Positions 16,789-25,650 of a stretch of DNA of 64,000 bases are shown here, in pieces; the first letter of the stretch is position 1, and every line of letters begins with the position of its first letter. The position numbers were made by a program, and so were the translations under genes. The notes beneath the pieces were generated by a model. That model was not told the origin of the DNA. It worked only from the letters and a program-made list of their open reading frames with translations, and made no database searches. The stretch is from Cohnella hashimotonis (GTDB lineage Bacteria; Bacillota; Bacilli; Paenibacillales; Paenibacillaceae), in the NCBI RefSeq assembly GCF_030014955.1, contig NZ_JAGRPV010000001.1, positions 7,192,001-7,256,000 of the forward strand. The letters are read 5' to 3'.

Positions 16789-17280
16789 TTACTCGATAGG
16801 CCGCACGTGCGCGCCCGGTGCCTTGTCGGCGACGACGTTCAGCTCGATGCCGTGCTCGAGCAGCGCCTTCAGCGCGCAGAGCATCATCGTGAAGCCGCCC
16901 GTGGAGTCGAGCGCCTGGGCCACGACTGCGTCGCCGTCGCCTTGGAAGCCCGAGTTGACGATGCTGACGAAGGTCTCGTTTGCCCCGCGGCGCTTGAAGG
17001 TCCACTCCACTTCCGTGAAGCCGTTTGTCTCGTCTCCCCACCGAATCCGGATCCGCTGATTCGGCTCGATCGCGAGGACTTCGACCTGCGCCGCCGCGCC
17101 GTACATCTCCCATTCCCACAGGACGCGCGCTCCCGCCGTCAATCGGCCGCCGCTCTTGGTGAACCAGAACCGCGTCGTCACCGACGGGTCGACAAACGCT
17201 TCGAATACTTCTTCCACCGGCCTGCGCACGAGCATTTGCGTTGTCGCCACCGGAGCTTGACTGAGGTTTAGGGAAGTCAC
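16789..17280 (-). CDS. SRPBCC/AHSA1-like protein
   Basis: 163 residues. The pattern VRRPVEEVFEAFVDPSVTTRFWFTKS at the start, then WEWEMYG and TEVEWTFKR, matches the START-like fold of the AHSA1 (activator of Hsp90 ATPase homologue 1-like) group. The C-terminal helix DSTGGFTMMLCALKALLEHG is also typical. Such stand-alone domains bind hydrophobic ligands, and a specific role cannot be assigned. It has its own terminator and is probably monocistronic. Confidence 0.88.
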   Translation of the reverse strand: MTSLNLSQAPVATTQMLVRRPVEEVFEAFVDPSVTTRFWFTKSGGRLTAGARVLWEWEMYGAAAQVEVLAIEPNQRIRIRWGDETNGFTEVEWTFKRRGANETFVSIVNSGFQGDGDAVVAQALDSTGGFTMMLCALKALLEHGIELNVVADKAPGAHVRPIE

Positions 17281-17353
17281 CGACGATCTCTCCTCGTTTT
17301 AAAAGAGTCTGGTCTTCTTCCCTATTTTAGCATGTCTGCGCGTTGCGGATTTC

Positions 17354-19465
17354 TCACCGATTGCGGGCTTCGGACAGGGCAGGCTGAACATGCAGTCCGT
17401 CCGCCGCAAGCCGAACGGCCACGGTCCCGTTCATACCCCGAACCTCGATCTCGGTATCCGAGATCCGGCGAAGCTCGGTCGAATCGCCCGCCGGCGCGTA
17501 CAGCGCCGCGAATTGAACGACGCGGCCGCGCTGACGCTGCAGCAGGCCCGCCATCGGACGCGCGGGATCGAGCGACGTGCCGGGCGATTGAAGCCGATAT
17601 AGCTCCGAGCCAGCCGGGAATAGCGCATGAATCGCGATCTCTCTCGCTAAACCATGCACGGCATCGCCCGCCCTCGCGCGGAACACGGCCGCGCTTTCGG
17701 CAACTGCGAGCCGCTCCGCCGTTATCTGCGAATAATCCGCCATAACCTGCACGGCATCGCCGATGTTTCGGTTGGCCGAGCCTTGCGTCCTTTCCGAACC
17801 GTCCGAGCCGTCAGCCTTTTCCGAAGCTCCGGTTTGCTCCGGAGCCTCCCTCAACAAATGAAGCCAACAATCGACCGTATCCTCGGCCTCAAGCGTTACG
17901 ACAAACCAGTCCAGCAGCCATCCTGAAGAGAGCCAAAGATGACGATCGAGCACGGCGCCTTCATAAGCGCCCTCGGAGCGTGCCCACGCGTAGGTGCGTT
18001 CTGCACCCGTCTCGAACTTCAAGCATACGCCCGCATGCTCCGATTGCGAGCGTCCGCCCACGGTCACCGTGTTGTGGCTCGCGGTCTGGGAATACCAAGC
18101 GTCGCGAAGCGCGGAACCATACGGCACCATGCCGCGCTCGGGCGCGATGAAGCCGTCTTCGTGCATCAGCACGAGATTGAGCTTGTCGTAGTGGCCGTGG
18201 CTGCCGCCATGCGGGCCGTAGTCCAGCACGAACGAGAGCGGATTGCCTGCTTGGCGCCCGACGGCGAAGCCCGCGTCCGAATACAGCCTGGAGCCGCGGA
18301 CGTCGCTAAGCAAACAATTTTCGGAAAATGGTGCCTCGCACTCCCACTCGCCCTCGCCGAACAGCACGGCTTCAAGCCCCGCGCGCCGCGGCGACCCGTT
18401 CGCTTGCGCATACGCTTGCCGAAGCACGGGCAGCAGCGGCTTCGCCCGGTAGATGCGCCAGCCGATCTCCATCACTTCGGCGACCTCGCGAGCGAAAGGA
18501 ACGCGCCGGTAAGGCCCGTCGTGCAGCGCGGGCAGCTCGCCGTTCGGGGCAGCCAGATCCGCGGCCGCGAGCAGCATGCCGTAGAAGCTCTGCCCGGCGG
18601 CGCCCGTCATGGCGTACAAGTCCGTGCCCAGGCGCTCGGCCATCTCCGCGGCGATCAGATAAGCGCGCAGCACGAATAGATGATAGTAAGTGCTGCCTTC
18701 GAACTCGAACCCGTCCGCCAGTACGCCGATCGAGAGATGATCGCGCAGCCCACCGGGCTTTTCAAGTAGCGCGGCGAGCGCCCGGCCGTCTCCGCGGACG
18801 GCGTACACAGCCGACAGACTGGCATTCAGCCAGGCAGTATAGTTGTTGCGCGCATCCCCGCGCTCCTCCACGAGGATGCGGCGGGCCTCCCCGGTCCGCT
18901 CCTCCAGCAGCGCGAGGAACAGCGGCAGTCCCGGACAGCGCGCGCCTACATCGACGCCGCAATCCCTCACCAGCAGCACGGCTCTCAGCAGCGAGACGGC
19001 CCAGATCGACTCGGTCAGCGCCTGGTGGAACACCGTGCCGCGCAGCATCCAACCCTGCGCCTCCGGGTTCGCGGGATACCGCGGGTAGCTTGCCGCATAA
19101 GCCTCGACGATTCCGCATGCCAGGTCGGCGTAGGCCAATTCGCCCGTTGCCGCATAGACGGCAGCCGCGGAGAGCGCCTCGCGGGCGTTCTCCTGATGGC
19201 GATAGACGAGCCAGGCGCCGCGGTAGGGCTCGCCCGAGAGCTCGCAGCCGTAAGGGCAGCGATAGACGTACGCCTCCCGCTCCATCGGATCGAATACGAG
19301 CTCTGTATGGTGCTCTGGACAAACGTACTGGTGCCACCACCCCGCAGGCGACACCGGAATCTCGATATCCGAACCCACCGCCGCCTGCCTCAGCTTCGTT
19401 CGCAGCTCGTCGACGGCTTCCCGGCACCAGGCGTGCGACTCGTAGTTGCGCCGGATCGTATTCAT
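17354..19465 (-). CDS. Heparinase II/III-family polysaccharide lyase (oligo-uronate lyase-like)
   Basis: 703 residues. An alpha/alpha-toroid N-terminal half (~90-370) and a beta-sandwich C-terminal half carry the heparinase II/III signature DYGPHGGSHGHYDKLN (His423/His425) and SQTASHNTV (His464). Candidate active-site residues Asn207/Asn208 and Tyr259/Tyr260 are spaced much as in PL15/PL17 oligo-alginate lyases. There is no signal peptide, so it probably cleaves imported unsaturated oligo-uronates in the cytoplasm. Its start overlaps the stop of the upstream SDR by four bases (ATGA). PL12, PL15, PL17 or PL21 membership cannot be settled by eye. Confidence 0.85.
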   Translation of the reverse strand: MNTIRRNYESHAWCREAVDELRTKLRQAAVGSDIEIPVSPAGWWHQYVCPEHHTELVFDPMEREAYVYRCPYGCELSGEPYRGAWLVYRHQENAREALSAAAVYAATGELAYADLACGIVEAYAASYPRYPANPEAQGWMLRGTVFHQALTESIWAVSLLRAVLLVRDCGVDVGARCPGLPLFLALLEERTGEARRILVEERGDARNNYTAWLNASLSAVYAVRGDGRALAALLEKPGGLRDHLSIGVLADGFEFEGSTYYHLFVLRAYLIAAEMAERLGTDLYAMTGAAGQSFYGMLLAAADLAAPNGELPALHDGPYRRVPFAREVAEVMEIGWRIYRAKPLLPVLRQAYAQANGSPRRAGLEAVLFGEGEWECEAPFSENCLLSDVRGSRLYSDAGFAVGRQAGNPLSFVLDYGPHGGSHGHYDKLNLVLMHEDGFIAPERGMVPYGSALRDAWYSQTASHNTVTVGGRSQSEHAGVCLKFETGAERTYAWARSEGAYEGAVLDRHLWLSSGWLLDWFVVTLEAEDTVDCWLHLLREAPEQTGASEKADGSDGSERTQGSANRNIGDAVQVMADYSQITAERLAVAESAAVFRARAGDAVHGLAREIAIHALFPAGSELYRLQSPGTSLDPARPMAGLLQRQRGRVVQFAALYAPAGDSTELRRISDTEIEVRGMNGTVAVRLAADGLHVQPALSEARNR

Positions 19466-20223
19466 CGCATAAACATGCCGCCGTTAATCTCGATCGTCTG
19501 GCCCGTCACGTAGGCGGACTGCGCCGACACGAGGTAGACGACCGCATTGCCCACGTCCTCCGGCGCGCCCTCGCGGCCGAGCGGAATCGTCTTGAGCGTC
19601 GCGGCGCGCGCGTCCTCCGGGGTGAACGTATCGTGAAACGCCGTTTGCCCGATGACGCCCGGCGACACCGCGTTGACCCGGATGCCCGAGCCGGCGAGCT
19701 CCTTGGCCAGCCCCTTCGCATAGGCGAGCATCGCGGCCTTGGCCGCCGCGTAGACGGACGCGCCCGGACCGCCCCCGTTGTGGGCGGCTACCGAGGAGAC
19801 GTGCACGATCGCGCCTTCCCGCCGTTCCGCCATCGCCGGAATGACCGCTTTGCTCATGAACACGCAGCTCTTGAAGTTCACGTTCATGACTTCCTCGTAG
19901 TGCCGCTCCGTCATCTCGGCGTTCGCCACTCGGCCGACGAGATGCCCGGCATTGTTAACGAGAATATCGATCGGACGCCCGAAAAAGGCTTCGACCTCGG
20001 ACGCCAGACGCTCCGTCTCCGCAACTTGCCGCAGATCCGCGCCGAAGGCGGCGGCGCGGACGCCCGATTCGGCAATCTCGCGGGCAGTCGCTTCGCCCGC
20101 CTCCGCATTGCTATTGTAGTGCACGGCCACGTCGGCTCCCTGGCGCGCGAGCGCCCAGGCGATGCCTTTGCCGATTCCGCTCCCTGATCCTGTGACTAGC
20201 GCAAGCTTTCCTGCGAGTGTCAT
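19462..20223 (-). CDS. SDR oxidoreductase (FabG-like), candidate uronate reductase
   Basis: 253 residues with cofactor motif TGSGSGIGKG, NNAGHLVG and the Ser/Tyr-x3-Lys catalytic set (HVSSVAAHNG...YAAAKAA). The C-terminal QTIEINGGMFMR is typical of FabG-like enzymes. It overlaps both neighbours by four bases (ATGA), showing tight translational coupling to the tautomerase and lyase genes. In alginate degraders an SDR reduces 4-deoxy-L-erythro-5-hexoseulose uronate to KDG; that role is inferred here from context only. Confidence 0.9.
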   Translation of the reverse strand: MTLAGKLALVTGSGSGIGKGIAWALARQGADVAVHYNSNAEAGEATAREIAESGVRAAAFGADLRQVAETERLASEVEAFFGRPIDILVNNAGHLVGRVANAEMTERHYEEVMNVNFKSCVFMSKAVIPAMAERREGAIVHVSSVAAHNGGGPGASVYAAAKAAMLAYAKGLAKELAGSGIRVNAVSPGVIGQTAFHDTFTPEDARAATLKTIPLGREGAPEDVGNAVVYLVSAQSAYVTGQTIEINGGMFMR

Positions 20224-20414
20224 AGCTGTCTCTCCTTCGCTTTTTTCAAATGTTCCGGGGCGTTGTCGTCAATCGGAACCTCGTTGAATTCCACCTTGAT
20301 AAACGCCGGATCGCGGTCGATGATCCTCGCCATCTCCCGGGTAAACGCCTCCGTCAGCTCGTTCTTCTGTTCCTGCGTGCGTCCTTCGTACATGCGGATC
20401 GTAATCAGCGGCAT
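20220..20414 (-). CDS. 4-oxalocrotonate tautomerase-like protein
   Basis: 64 residues: PLITIRMYEGRTQEQKNEL after the initiator Met. The expected catalytic N-terminal Pro1 and Arg11 (EGR) are present; position 39 is Lys instead of Arg. The length is exactly that of 4-OT family monomers, which assemble as hexamers. AGGAGG precedes the ATG at 20414; an upstream extension of the frame has no support. Its coupling to a lyase and an SDR suggests it isomerises an unsaturated or keto uronate product, a role normally filled by KdgF or spontaneous chemistry. This is inference. Confidence 0.88.
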   Translation of the reverse strand: MPLITIRMYEGRTQEQKNELTEAFTREMARIIDRDPAFIKVEFNEVPIDDNAPEHLKKAKERQL

Positions 20415-20446
20415 CTCTCTTCCTCCTTTTTCTAATGAACGGGTTA

Positions 20447-21499
20447 TTAAACAGGAGCTGTCAGGCGATCCAGCAGCGCTGTCAGGCCAGGGCGCAGCGC
20501 GTCCGCCAGACGTTCGCCCATCCGGATATGCCCGTACTCGGACGGGTGGATCAGATCGCTGGTCAGCCAGGCAAAATCGCCGAGGATCTCCGTGCCCTCT
20601 ACGAGACGAACCTCGCCGCCCGCCCGTCCCGGTTCCGAGCACAGCCGCCGTAGCACCTCGTTAAACTTCAGTTCCTCGTCGCGGAACGCGTCCGCTTCAT
20701 AACGCGACCGGGTCGCCCGGTTCGGATATATCGTCGTCACCAGTGTCGGTCGCCCCGGAGCCGCATCGGCCAGGCGATCCAGCAGATAGGCCGCCCGCTC
20801 CTCGAACTCGTCCGCCGGAACCTGGCCGCGCATGTTGACGCCGAGCTCCAGGAATACCAGGTCCGCGCGGCGCGACGAGATGAAGTCCGACAGCTCCCAC
20901 TCGCAGAAGCACGAGCCGCTGAGCCCCAGATTGATCGCGTCCAGACCGAGACGCTGCGCCGCTTGCTGGACATAGCCGTTGGCATGGTTCAGCGAGCCCG
21001 CGCCCTGCGTGATCGACGAGCCGTACGCGAGCAGCGTCAGCCGCGGCATTTCGTCCGGCGCGGGCGGGCGCAGCTCGCCGCCGTAAGCGTCCGCGCCGTA
21101 GAACACGGCGGCGAACCGGTCGAAGCAGATTCGCCAGACATCCGGCGAGAAACCACCGCCCGCGAGCGCCGCGGGATCGACGCCGTCGAATCGCTCCGGC
21201 GTCTCCAGCAGGATCGTCGCCGGCATGCCCGCCCGCAGCCGGTGCGACGCATGCAGGAAGTTCCCGCGATACACGAGCGCAGTCCCGTCCTCCTCTGCCG
21301 CGCCGACGATCACGCGCGCGATTCTCGACGAGGCGACGAATCGAATTTCGCAGCCGTTCGACAGCTCCGCCTTGATCCTGCCTTTGTCCGTCAGCGTGCG
21401 CCGCACGCCCTGCGGGAAACGCTGGAGCCAAAGCCCGGGCAAACCGGGCTTCGCTTCGAGCTCCGCGACGTTGTGAAAATAAACGCCTCGATACTCCAA
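20447..21499 (-). CDS. SGNH/GDSL-family esterase
   Basis: 350 residues. An N-terminal beta-rich domain (~1-145) is followed by an SGNH hydrolase domain: AYGSSITQGAG with nucleophile Ser162, NLGLSGSC (block II), ELGVNMRG (block III) and DLIHPSEYG with Asp315/His318. This two-domain layout resembles CE2-type carbohydrate esterases. No signal peptide is seen. The start is TTG; an in-frame stop lies directly before it, and GGGAGG nine bases upstream supports it. It may remove O-acetyl groups from imported oligosaccharides. Confidence 0.85.
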   Translation of the reverse strand: MEYRGVYFHNVAELEAKPGLPGLWLQRFPQGVRRTLTDKGRIKAELSNGCEIRFVASSRIARVIVGAAEEDGTALVYRGNFLHASHRLRAGMPATILLETPERFDGVDPAALAGGGFSPDVWRICFDRFAAVFYGADAYGGELRPPAPDEMPRLTLLAYGSSITQGAGSLNHANGYVQQAAQRLGLDAINLGLSGSCFCEWELSDFISSRRADLVFLELGVNMRGQVPADEFEERAAYLLDRLADAAPGRPTLVTTIYPNRATRSRYEADAFRDEELKFNEVLRRLCSEPGRAGGEVRLVEGTEILGDFAWLTSDLIHPSEYGHIRMGERLADALRPGLTALLDRLTAPV

Positions 21500-21553
21500 T
21501 TAATTCATCCTCCCGGCGCCTGCCTCATGCGTTCATCCCAAGCAAGATGCGCC

Positions 21554-24500
21554 TTATTCGTCTATGACCGTGTAGATGAGCGTCGGTGCCTGCGCGGCGG
21601 TGCCCGCCTCGATTGTCCGAAGCGATATCGAGACGGCTGGAACGCCCGTCACGATCCGGAAGCTAAGCGTGCCGTCGGTCTGCCGTTCGTAAAACCGGGT
21701 GACGTCGAAGGTGACATACGCCCCACCGGTCAGCGGAGATGCGGCGCCGAGATCCGTGTCCGTCGAGGCGGCCGCCGGCTGGTTGTCGGCCGTGATCAGC
21801 GCCGGTACCCAGCTGTCGTCCTCGATGCCGTACAGCCGCAGGTCCGCGCCGGCTTGCGCCGAGGCGACGTAGAGCCGCAGCCGAACCGTGTCCACGATGC
21901 CTGCCGGCGGGGACGCAGTCGCCTTGACGTAGCCGGCTCGCCTGTCCGCGCCCTCGGTCTTGATCTTCATCTCCGTCGCCGTGCTGAAGTTCGTGGCGGC
22001 ATTCGTCGACGTGACATTGTCGACGTACGTGTCGGCGGACGCGGTCTGCGTGGTATCCGCCGAAGCAACGACGGTCGTCTGCACCGCCGAAGAAGCGAGG
22101 CCGCCGTAGGTCGCGGTCAGCGAGGCCGCGCCCAGCGCCTTCGCCTCCGCGATTCCCGTCGCCGACACGACGATCTTGGACGGACTGCCGCTTGCGAACG
22201 TCGCGGATGCGGTCACGTCCTCGGTCGAGTTGTCCGCGTAGCGGGCCGTCGCCGTCAGCTGCTTGGTTGCGCCGCCCAGCGCGATGCGATCGCGGATGCC
22301 GGACAGCTGCACGGAGACGAGCGCGGGCGTCGCGACCGTCAGCGTGTTGGTCGAGGCCGTGCGCCCGGCCTGGTCGACCGCCCGCACTTGGTAGGCGTAG
22401 GACGTACCCGGCTGCAGTCCGCGGTCCCGGTACGTGCCGACGTCGGCGAAAACGGTGTCGATCTGCGTGCCGTTCCGGTAGATGCGGTACGCCGCGACGC
22501 CCGAGTCGTCCGCGGCCGACGGCCACTGGATGCGCGCTTCCCGCGGGGCGACGCTCGCCAGCGTCAGCGGCGACGACGCGCTCCATGACGGCGGCGTTGC
22601 GTCTGCCGGCGTGCCGGCCGTGTACTCGTCGGCGCCGACGTCGCGGATGCCGACCTTCGCCTGACCTTCCATATCGGAGGCTGCGTAAGCATAGGCGCCT
22701 GCGCTGCCGTAATCGCCGATCGCCGCGTTGATCGCAGGGCTGTTCGCCGCGAGCTTTTTGTAGCCGATCGTCCGCAGCGACGCGTATTCGGAAGACGTCC
22801 ACAGCCAGGCGTAATCGCTCTGGCTCAGCGCGACCGAGGCGCCTACCATCATCGGGAAAGCGATCTTGACCTGCGACTCCGTCAGCGGCGCGGAGAGTCC
22901 GGTCGCAAGCGTCGCGCCCTGCTGCGGATACATCTGATTGCCGCTCCAGGTCAAGCCGACCGGCGGCGTCATCACTTTGATCAGCGAGCCCTGAGAGCCG
23001 ACGACCAGGTTGTTCGCGAACGTCAGATTTTCCGGCGCGATGCCGTACCGTTCGAATCCGAGCTCGATGTTGGCAACGTTGTTCACCAGCGTGTTGTTGA
23101 CGACCGTCAGATTTTTAGCGATATAGTGCTGGGCCGGCGCTTCGGGATGCGCGAGCAGGTCGTCCGCGTCGCCCGTCGTTACCGTGATGGCGGCATCCCA
23201 GACCGAGCCGGTCAGGCCTTCGAAGTAGTTGTTGTAGATTTTGTGGTTTTCCCCGTAAACGCGCACGCCTCCGGTACCGAGCGGCAAGCCGGTCGGATCG
23301 GGATTGGGCGCGGTTCGTCCGTTCCCGAGGAACAGATTGCCGTAGACGCTCGAGCCGATGCCCGCCCGCAGCGTGAGCGAGCCGAGGCATTCGATGAAGT
23401 AGTTGTAGCGGATCGTGTTGGCGCCGCTCTTGACCGACACGAATTCCGGATCGCTGTCGACCTGGTCGAACACGTTGTATTGAATGGTCGCGTAGGCGTT
23501 CAGGGCGACCAGATTGGAGACGCCGAGACGAATGCCCTCGGAGTTGTTGGGCTGGCGGGACAGCGTATGGCGGAAAATGTTGTACTCCACGACGTCATGC
23601 TGGGAGATCTCGTAAGGGCCGGTCCCTGAGGCCACGCCGTCGAAGACGATGAATTTACCCGTATCGCGCTTGTTTTCCATGAGGTTATGGTCGATGCGGT
23701 TGTCATGGCTGCCCGAGCCGTCGAGCAGTACCCAGACGGACGAAGTCGCGGGCGTGACCGACGATGGAGAATAGAAGCGGTTGTCCGTGACGCGCATATG
23801 ATGGGAGCCGGTGAGGCGCACCCAATTGCCGGCGCTCGCCATCGACAGCGTCGAATCCTCGAGCGTGACGTACGAGCAGTCCGTGAAGCGAAGGCCGGAT
23901 GTATTGAAAACGGCCAAGCCTTTGTTTTTGGCGCGGATCGTAATCGGCGCTTCGGCCGTGCCGTGCACGCCGGTGATCGTCAGGCCGGCATAATTCCCGT
24001 CCTTGAGCAGCACGGTCGTGCCCGGCGTCGCGGCCTGCAGCGCCGCGCCGAGCTCAGTCGCGTTGGCGACCTCGACCGTCGTGCCCGGCACGACGGGTCC
24101 GCCGTCGACGGAAGCCTCGATGTCATCGAAGGCGGTCGCACCCGCCCGGCTGAGCAAGCCGACGTCGCCGGCGCCGATCGGCGCCGTGTCGGTGCCCGAC
24201 AGCACGAGCTGGTCGTCATAGTACCCTTCGAGCGTCAGGCTGCCGTCCGGGTTTTCCGCGATCTCGAGCCGAAGCTTGAGATAGCCGTTGCCGTCGAAGT
24301 GCGCGGACAACGTCGTATTCGGTACGGATACGCCGCTCGCATTGGCTGTCCCGGCCGTCTGGGGCACGGCGGCTCTGGCGTTTGCCGTCACCCGCTCCAG
24401 ATAGAACTGGTAGCTGGACGAGTTCTTTTTCATCGTGAACTGGTAATAGTCCGCCACGCCGCCGCTCGTCGCGAAGCGGGCGACCAGGCCGGCGTACGTG

Positions 24501-24892
24501 CTGTTCGCGCCCGTCACCTTCAGCTTGCCGGACAGCGTCGCGCTCTCGTCTGCCAAGCCGGGCTCCTGCGCCGTCCAGAACGGATTCGTCAGCACGTAAA
24601 CGCTGCTCGTCCCCGTGTCTGTCTGCTGCAGAAAATGCGCGGACGCCGACTGCTCGCCTACCGTCCACGCGCCGGACCCCACCGCGTTTTTCCACGGCTG
24701 CGCCGCGCTTGTCCCGCCGCCGACCGGCGAAGTGTATCCGCCCGCCGCGCTGCCGTAGCTCTCGAAGCTCTCCAGCTGCGTGCCTGCCGCCCGCGCGCCG
24801 CCCGGTCCCGCCGATGCCGCCGCCCCCGTCGCCAACAAGAGCGCGAGCGCCACTCTCGTCCCGCCGCTCCTCCACCGCCGCCAACCCATCAT
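21554..24892 (-). CDS. Secreted PL6-family polysaccharide lyase with accessory domains
   Basis: 1,112 residues. A signal peptide covers ~1-36 (ALALLLATGAAASAGPGGARA). Residues ~37-265 form a laminin-G-like lectin fold. Residues ~270-720 form a parallel beta-helix of the chondroitinase B/alginate lyase family PL6, with Lys488 (FVSVKSGANTIRYNYF) and Arg509 (LTLRAG), spaced 21 residues apart as in chondroitinase B (Lys250/Arg271). Then come a fibronectin III domain (~755-840), an Ig-like bacterial domain (~850-930) and a DNRLRE/CBM96-like domain (~940-1112). It should cut alginate or a related uronate polymer outside the cell. Confidence 0.9.
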   Translation of the reverse strand: MMGWRRWRSGGTRVALALLLATGAAASAGPGGARAAGTQLESFESYGSAAGGYTSPVGGGTSAAQPWKNAVGSGAWTVGEQSASAHFLQQTDTGTSSVYVLTNPFWTAQEPGLADESATLSGKLKVTGANSTYAGLVARFATSGGVADYYQFTMKKNSSSYQFYLERVTANARAAVPQTAGTANASGVSVPNTTLSAHFDGNGYLKLRLEIAENPDGSLTLEGYYDDQLVLSGTDTAPIGAGDVGLLSRAGATAFDDIEASVDGGPVVPGTTVEVANATELGAALQAATPGTTVLLKDGNYAGLTITGVHGTAEAPITIRAKNKGLAVFNTSGLRFTDCSYVTLEDSTLSMASAGNWVRLTGSHHMRVTDNRFYSPSSVTPATSSVWVLLDGSGSHDNRIDHNLMENKRDTGKFIVFDGVASGTGPYEISQHDVVEYNIFRHTLSRQPNNSEGIRLGVSNLVALNAYATIQYNVFDQVDSDPEFVSVKSGANTIRYNYFIECLGSLTLRAGIGSSVYGNLFLGNGRTAPNPDPTGLPLGTGGVRVYGENHKIYNNYFEGLTGSVWDAAITVTTGDADDLLAHPEAPAQHYIAKNLTVVNNTLVNNVANIELGFERYGIAPENLTFANNLVVGSQGSLIKVMTPPVGLTWSGNQMYPQQGATLATGLSAPLTESQVKIAFPMMVGASVALSQSDYAWLWTSSEYASLRTIGYKKLAANSPAINAAIGDYGSAGAYAYAASDMEGQAKVGIRDVGADEYTAGTPADATPPSWSASSPLTLASVAPREARIQWPSAADDSGVAAYRIYRNGTQIDTVFADVGTYRDRGLQPGTSYAYQVRAVDQAGRTASTNTLTVATPALVSVQLSGIRDRIALGGATKQLTATARYADNSTEDVTASATFASGSPSKIVVSATGIAEAKALGAASLTATYGGLASSAVQTTVVASADTTQTASADTYVDNVTSTNAATNFSTATEMKIKTEGADRRAGYVKATASPPAGIVDTVRLRLYVASAQAGADLRLYGIEDDSWVPALITADNQPAAASTDTDLGAASPLTGGAYVTFDVTRFYERQTDGTLSFRIVTGVPAVSISLRTIEAGTAAQAPTLIYTVIDE

Positions 24893-25117
24893 CGAATCAC
24901 CAGCTTTCCCTCGTGATGGTTCCGATTATAGGCCGGGGCGACCGGCAAGTAGATGATCGTTTTTAAGCGCGGTTGACGTTTTTTACAGAAGATGTTCGGG
25001 GGCATTATTGCTACGATTACTAAAATTACTTTGATTGCTTAATTGCATAGATGGCTTAGATTGTTTCGAGGCAAGCATAGGAGGCTGATTGGTGGTTTGG
25101 GTTAAGGGCATCTTGCT

Positions 25118-25305
25118 TAAAAACTGCAATCGTGCAGGCTTTGAGATGCAAATGTAGCGTTTTCGAGAGAATGCCTGCAAATATGCATCCTTTGCGCTGT
25201 CGATCGGTACTATGGCCTGGAAATCTGGAAAAAGCCTGCTGATTGGCATCCTTTTCAAATAAGAGGTTTCATCCTGAGAAAAAGCCTGCATTTCTGCAGG
25301 AATTA
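25118..25305. repeat. Four-palindrome element, family D copy 3
   Basis: Centres lie at 25130.5 (CTGCAATCGTGCAG), 25181.5 (GCCTGCAAATATGCATCC), 25242.5 (GCCTGCTGATTGGCATCC) and 25292.5 (CCTGCATTTCTGCAGG). Spacings are 51, 61 and 50 bp, 162 bp overall, as in copy 1. A-runs precede and T-runs follow most palindromes. It lies between the PL6 start and the 3' end of the YesM gene. No gene is seen in 24893-25650. Confidence 0.87.
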
Positions 25306-25360
25306 TGGCACGGCGCGATGCGGCATAACACGGAATGGCGCGGCGTGACATGGCACGGTA

Positions 25361-25500
25361 TGGCGAGGCGCGATGCGGTATGGCGAGGCACGATGCGGTA
25401 TGGCGAGGCGCGATGCGGTATGGCGAGGCACGATGCGGTATGGCGAGGCGCGATGCGGTATGGCGAGGCACGATGCGGTATGGCGAGGCGCGATGCGGTA
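25361..25500. repeat. 20-bp tandem repeat with alternating units
   Basis: Seven perfect 20-bp units, TGGCGAGGCGCGATGCGGTA alternating with a version in which GCGCG becomes GCACG. This is in effect a 40-bp higher-order repeat. Degenerate units flank it on both sides (about 25320-25560). It adjoins the four-palindrome element. All reading frames are open because the sequence is repetitive, but none has a credible start. Confidence 0.95.
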
Positions 25501-25650
25501 TGGCGAGGCGAGGCGCGATACAGCATGGCGCGGCACGACGCTGCAATATGCGGCACAACCGGCTTGGCCGCTGCGAAATGTCCGGGGCATCGCACGCTGC
25601 TTCCGATAGGTTAGCTCCGCCCCCTCGCCTCGCCACCGCTGCCCACATAC

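Noticed and set aside
20415-20642. N-terminal extension of the tautomerase gene
   Set aside because: The family needs Pro as the second residue right after Met; ATG at 20414 with AGGAGG provides exactly that.
25320-25560. Coding repeat (MRYGEA-type peptides)
   Set aside because: Pure 20-bp tandem repeat with every frame open; no start, no domain.
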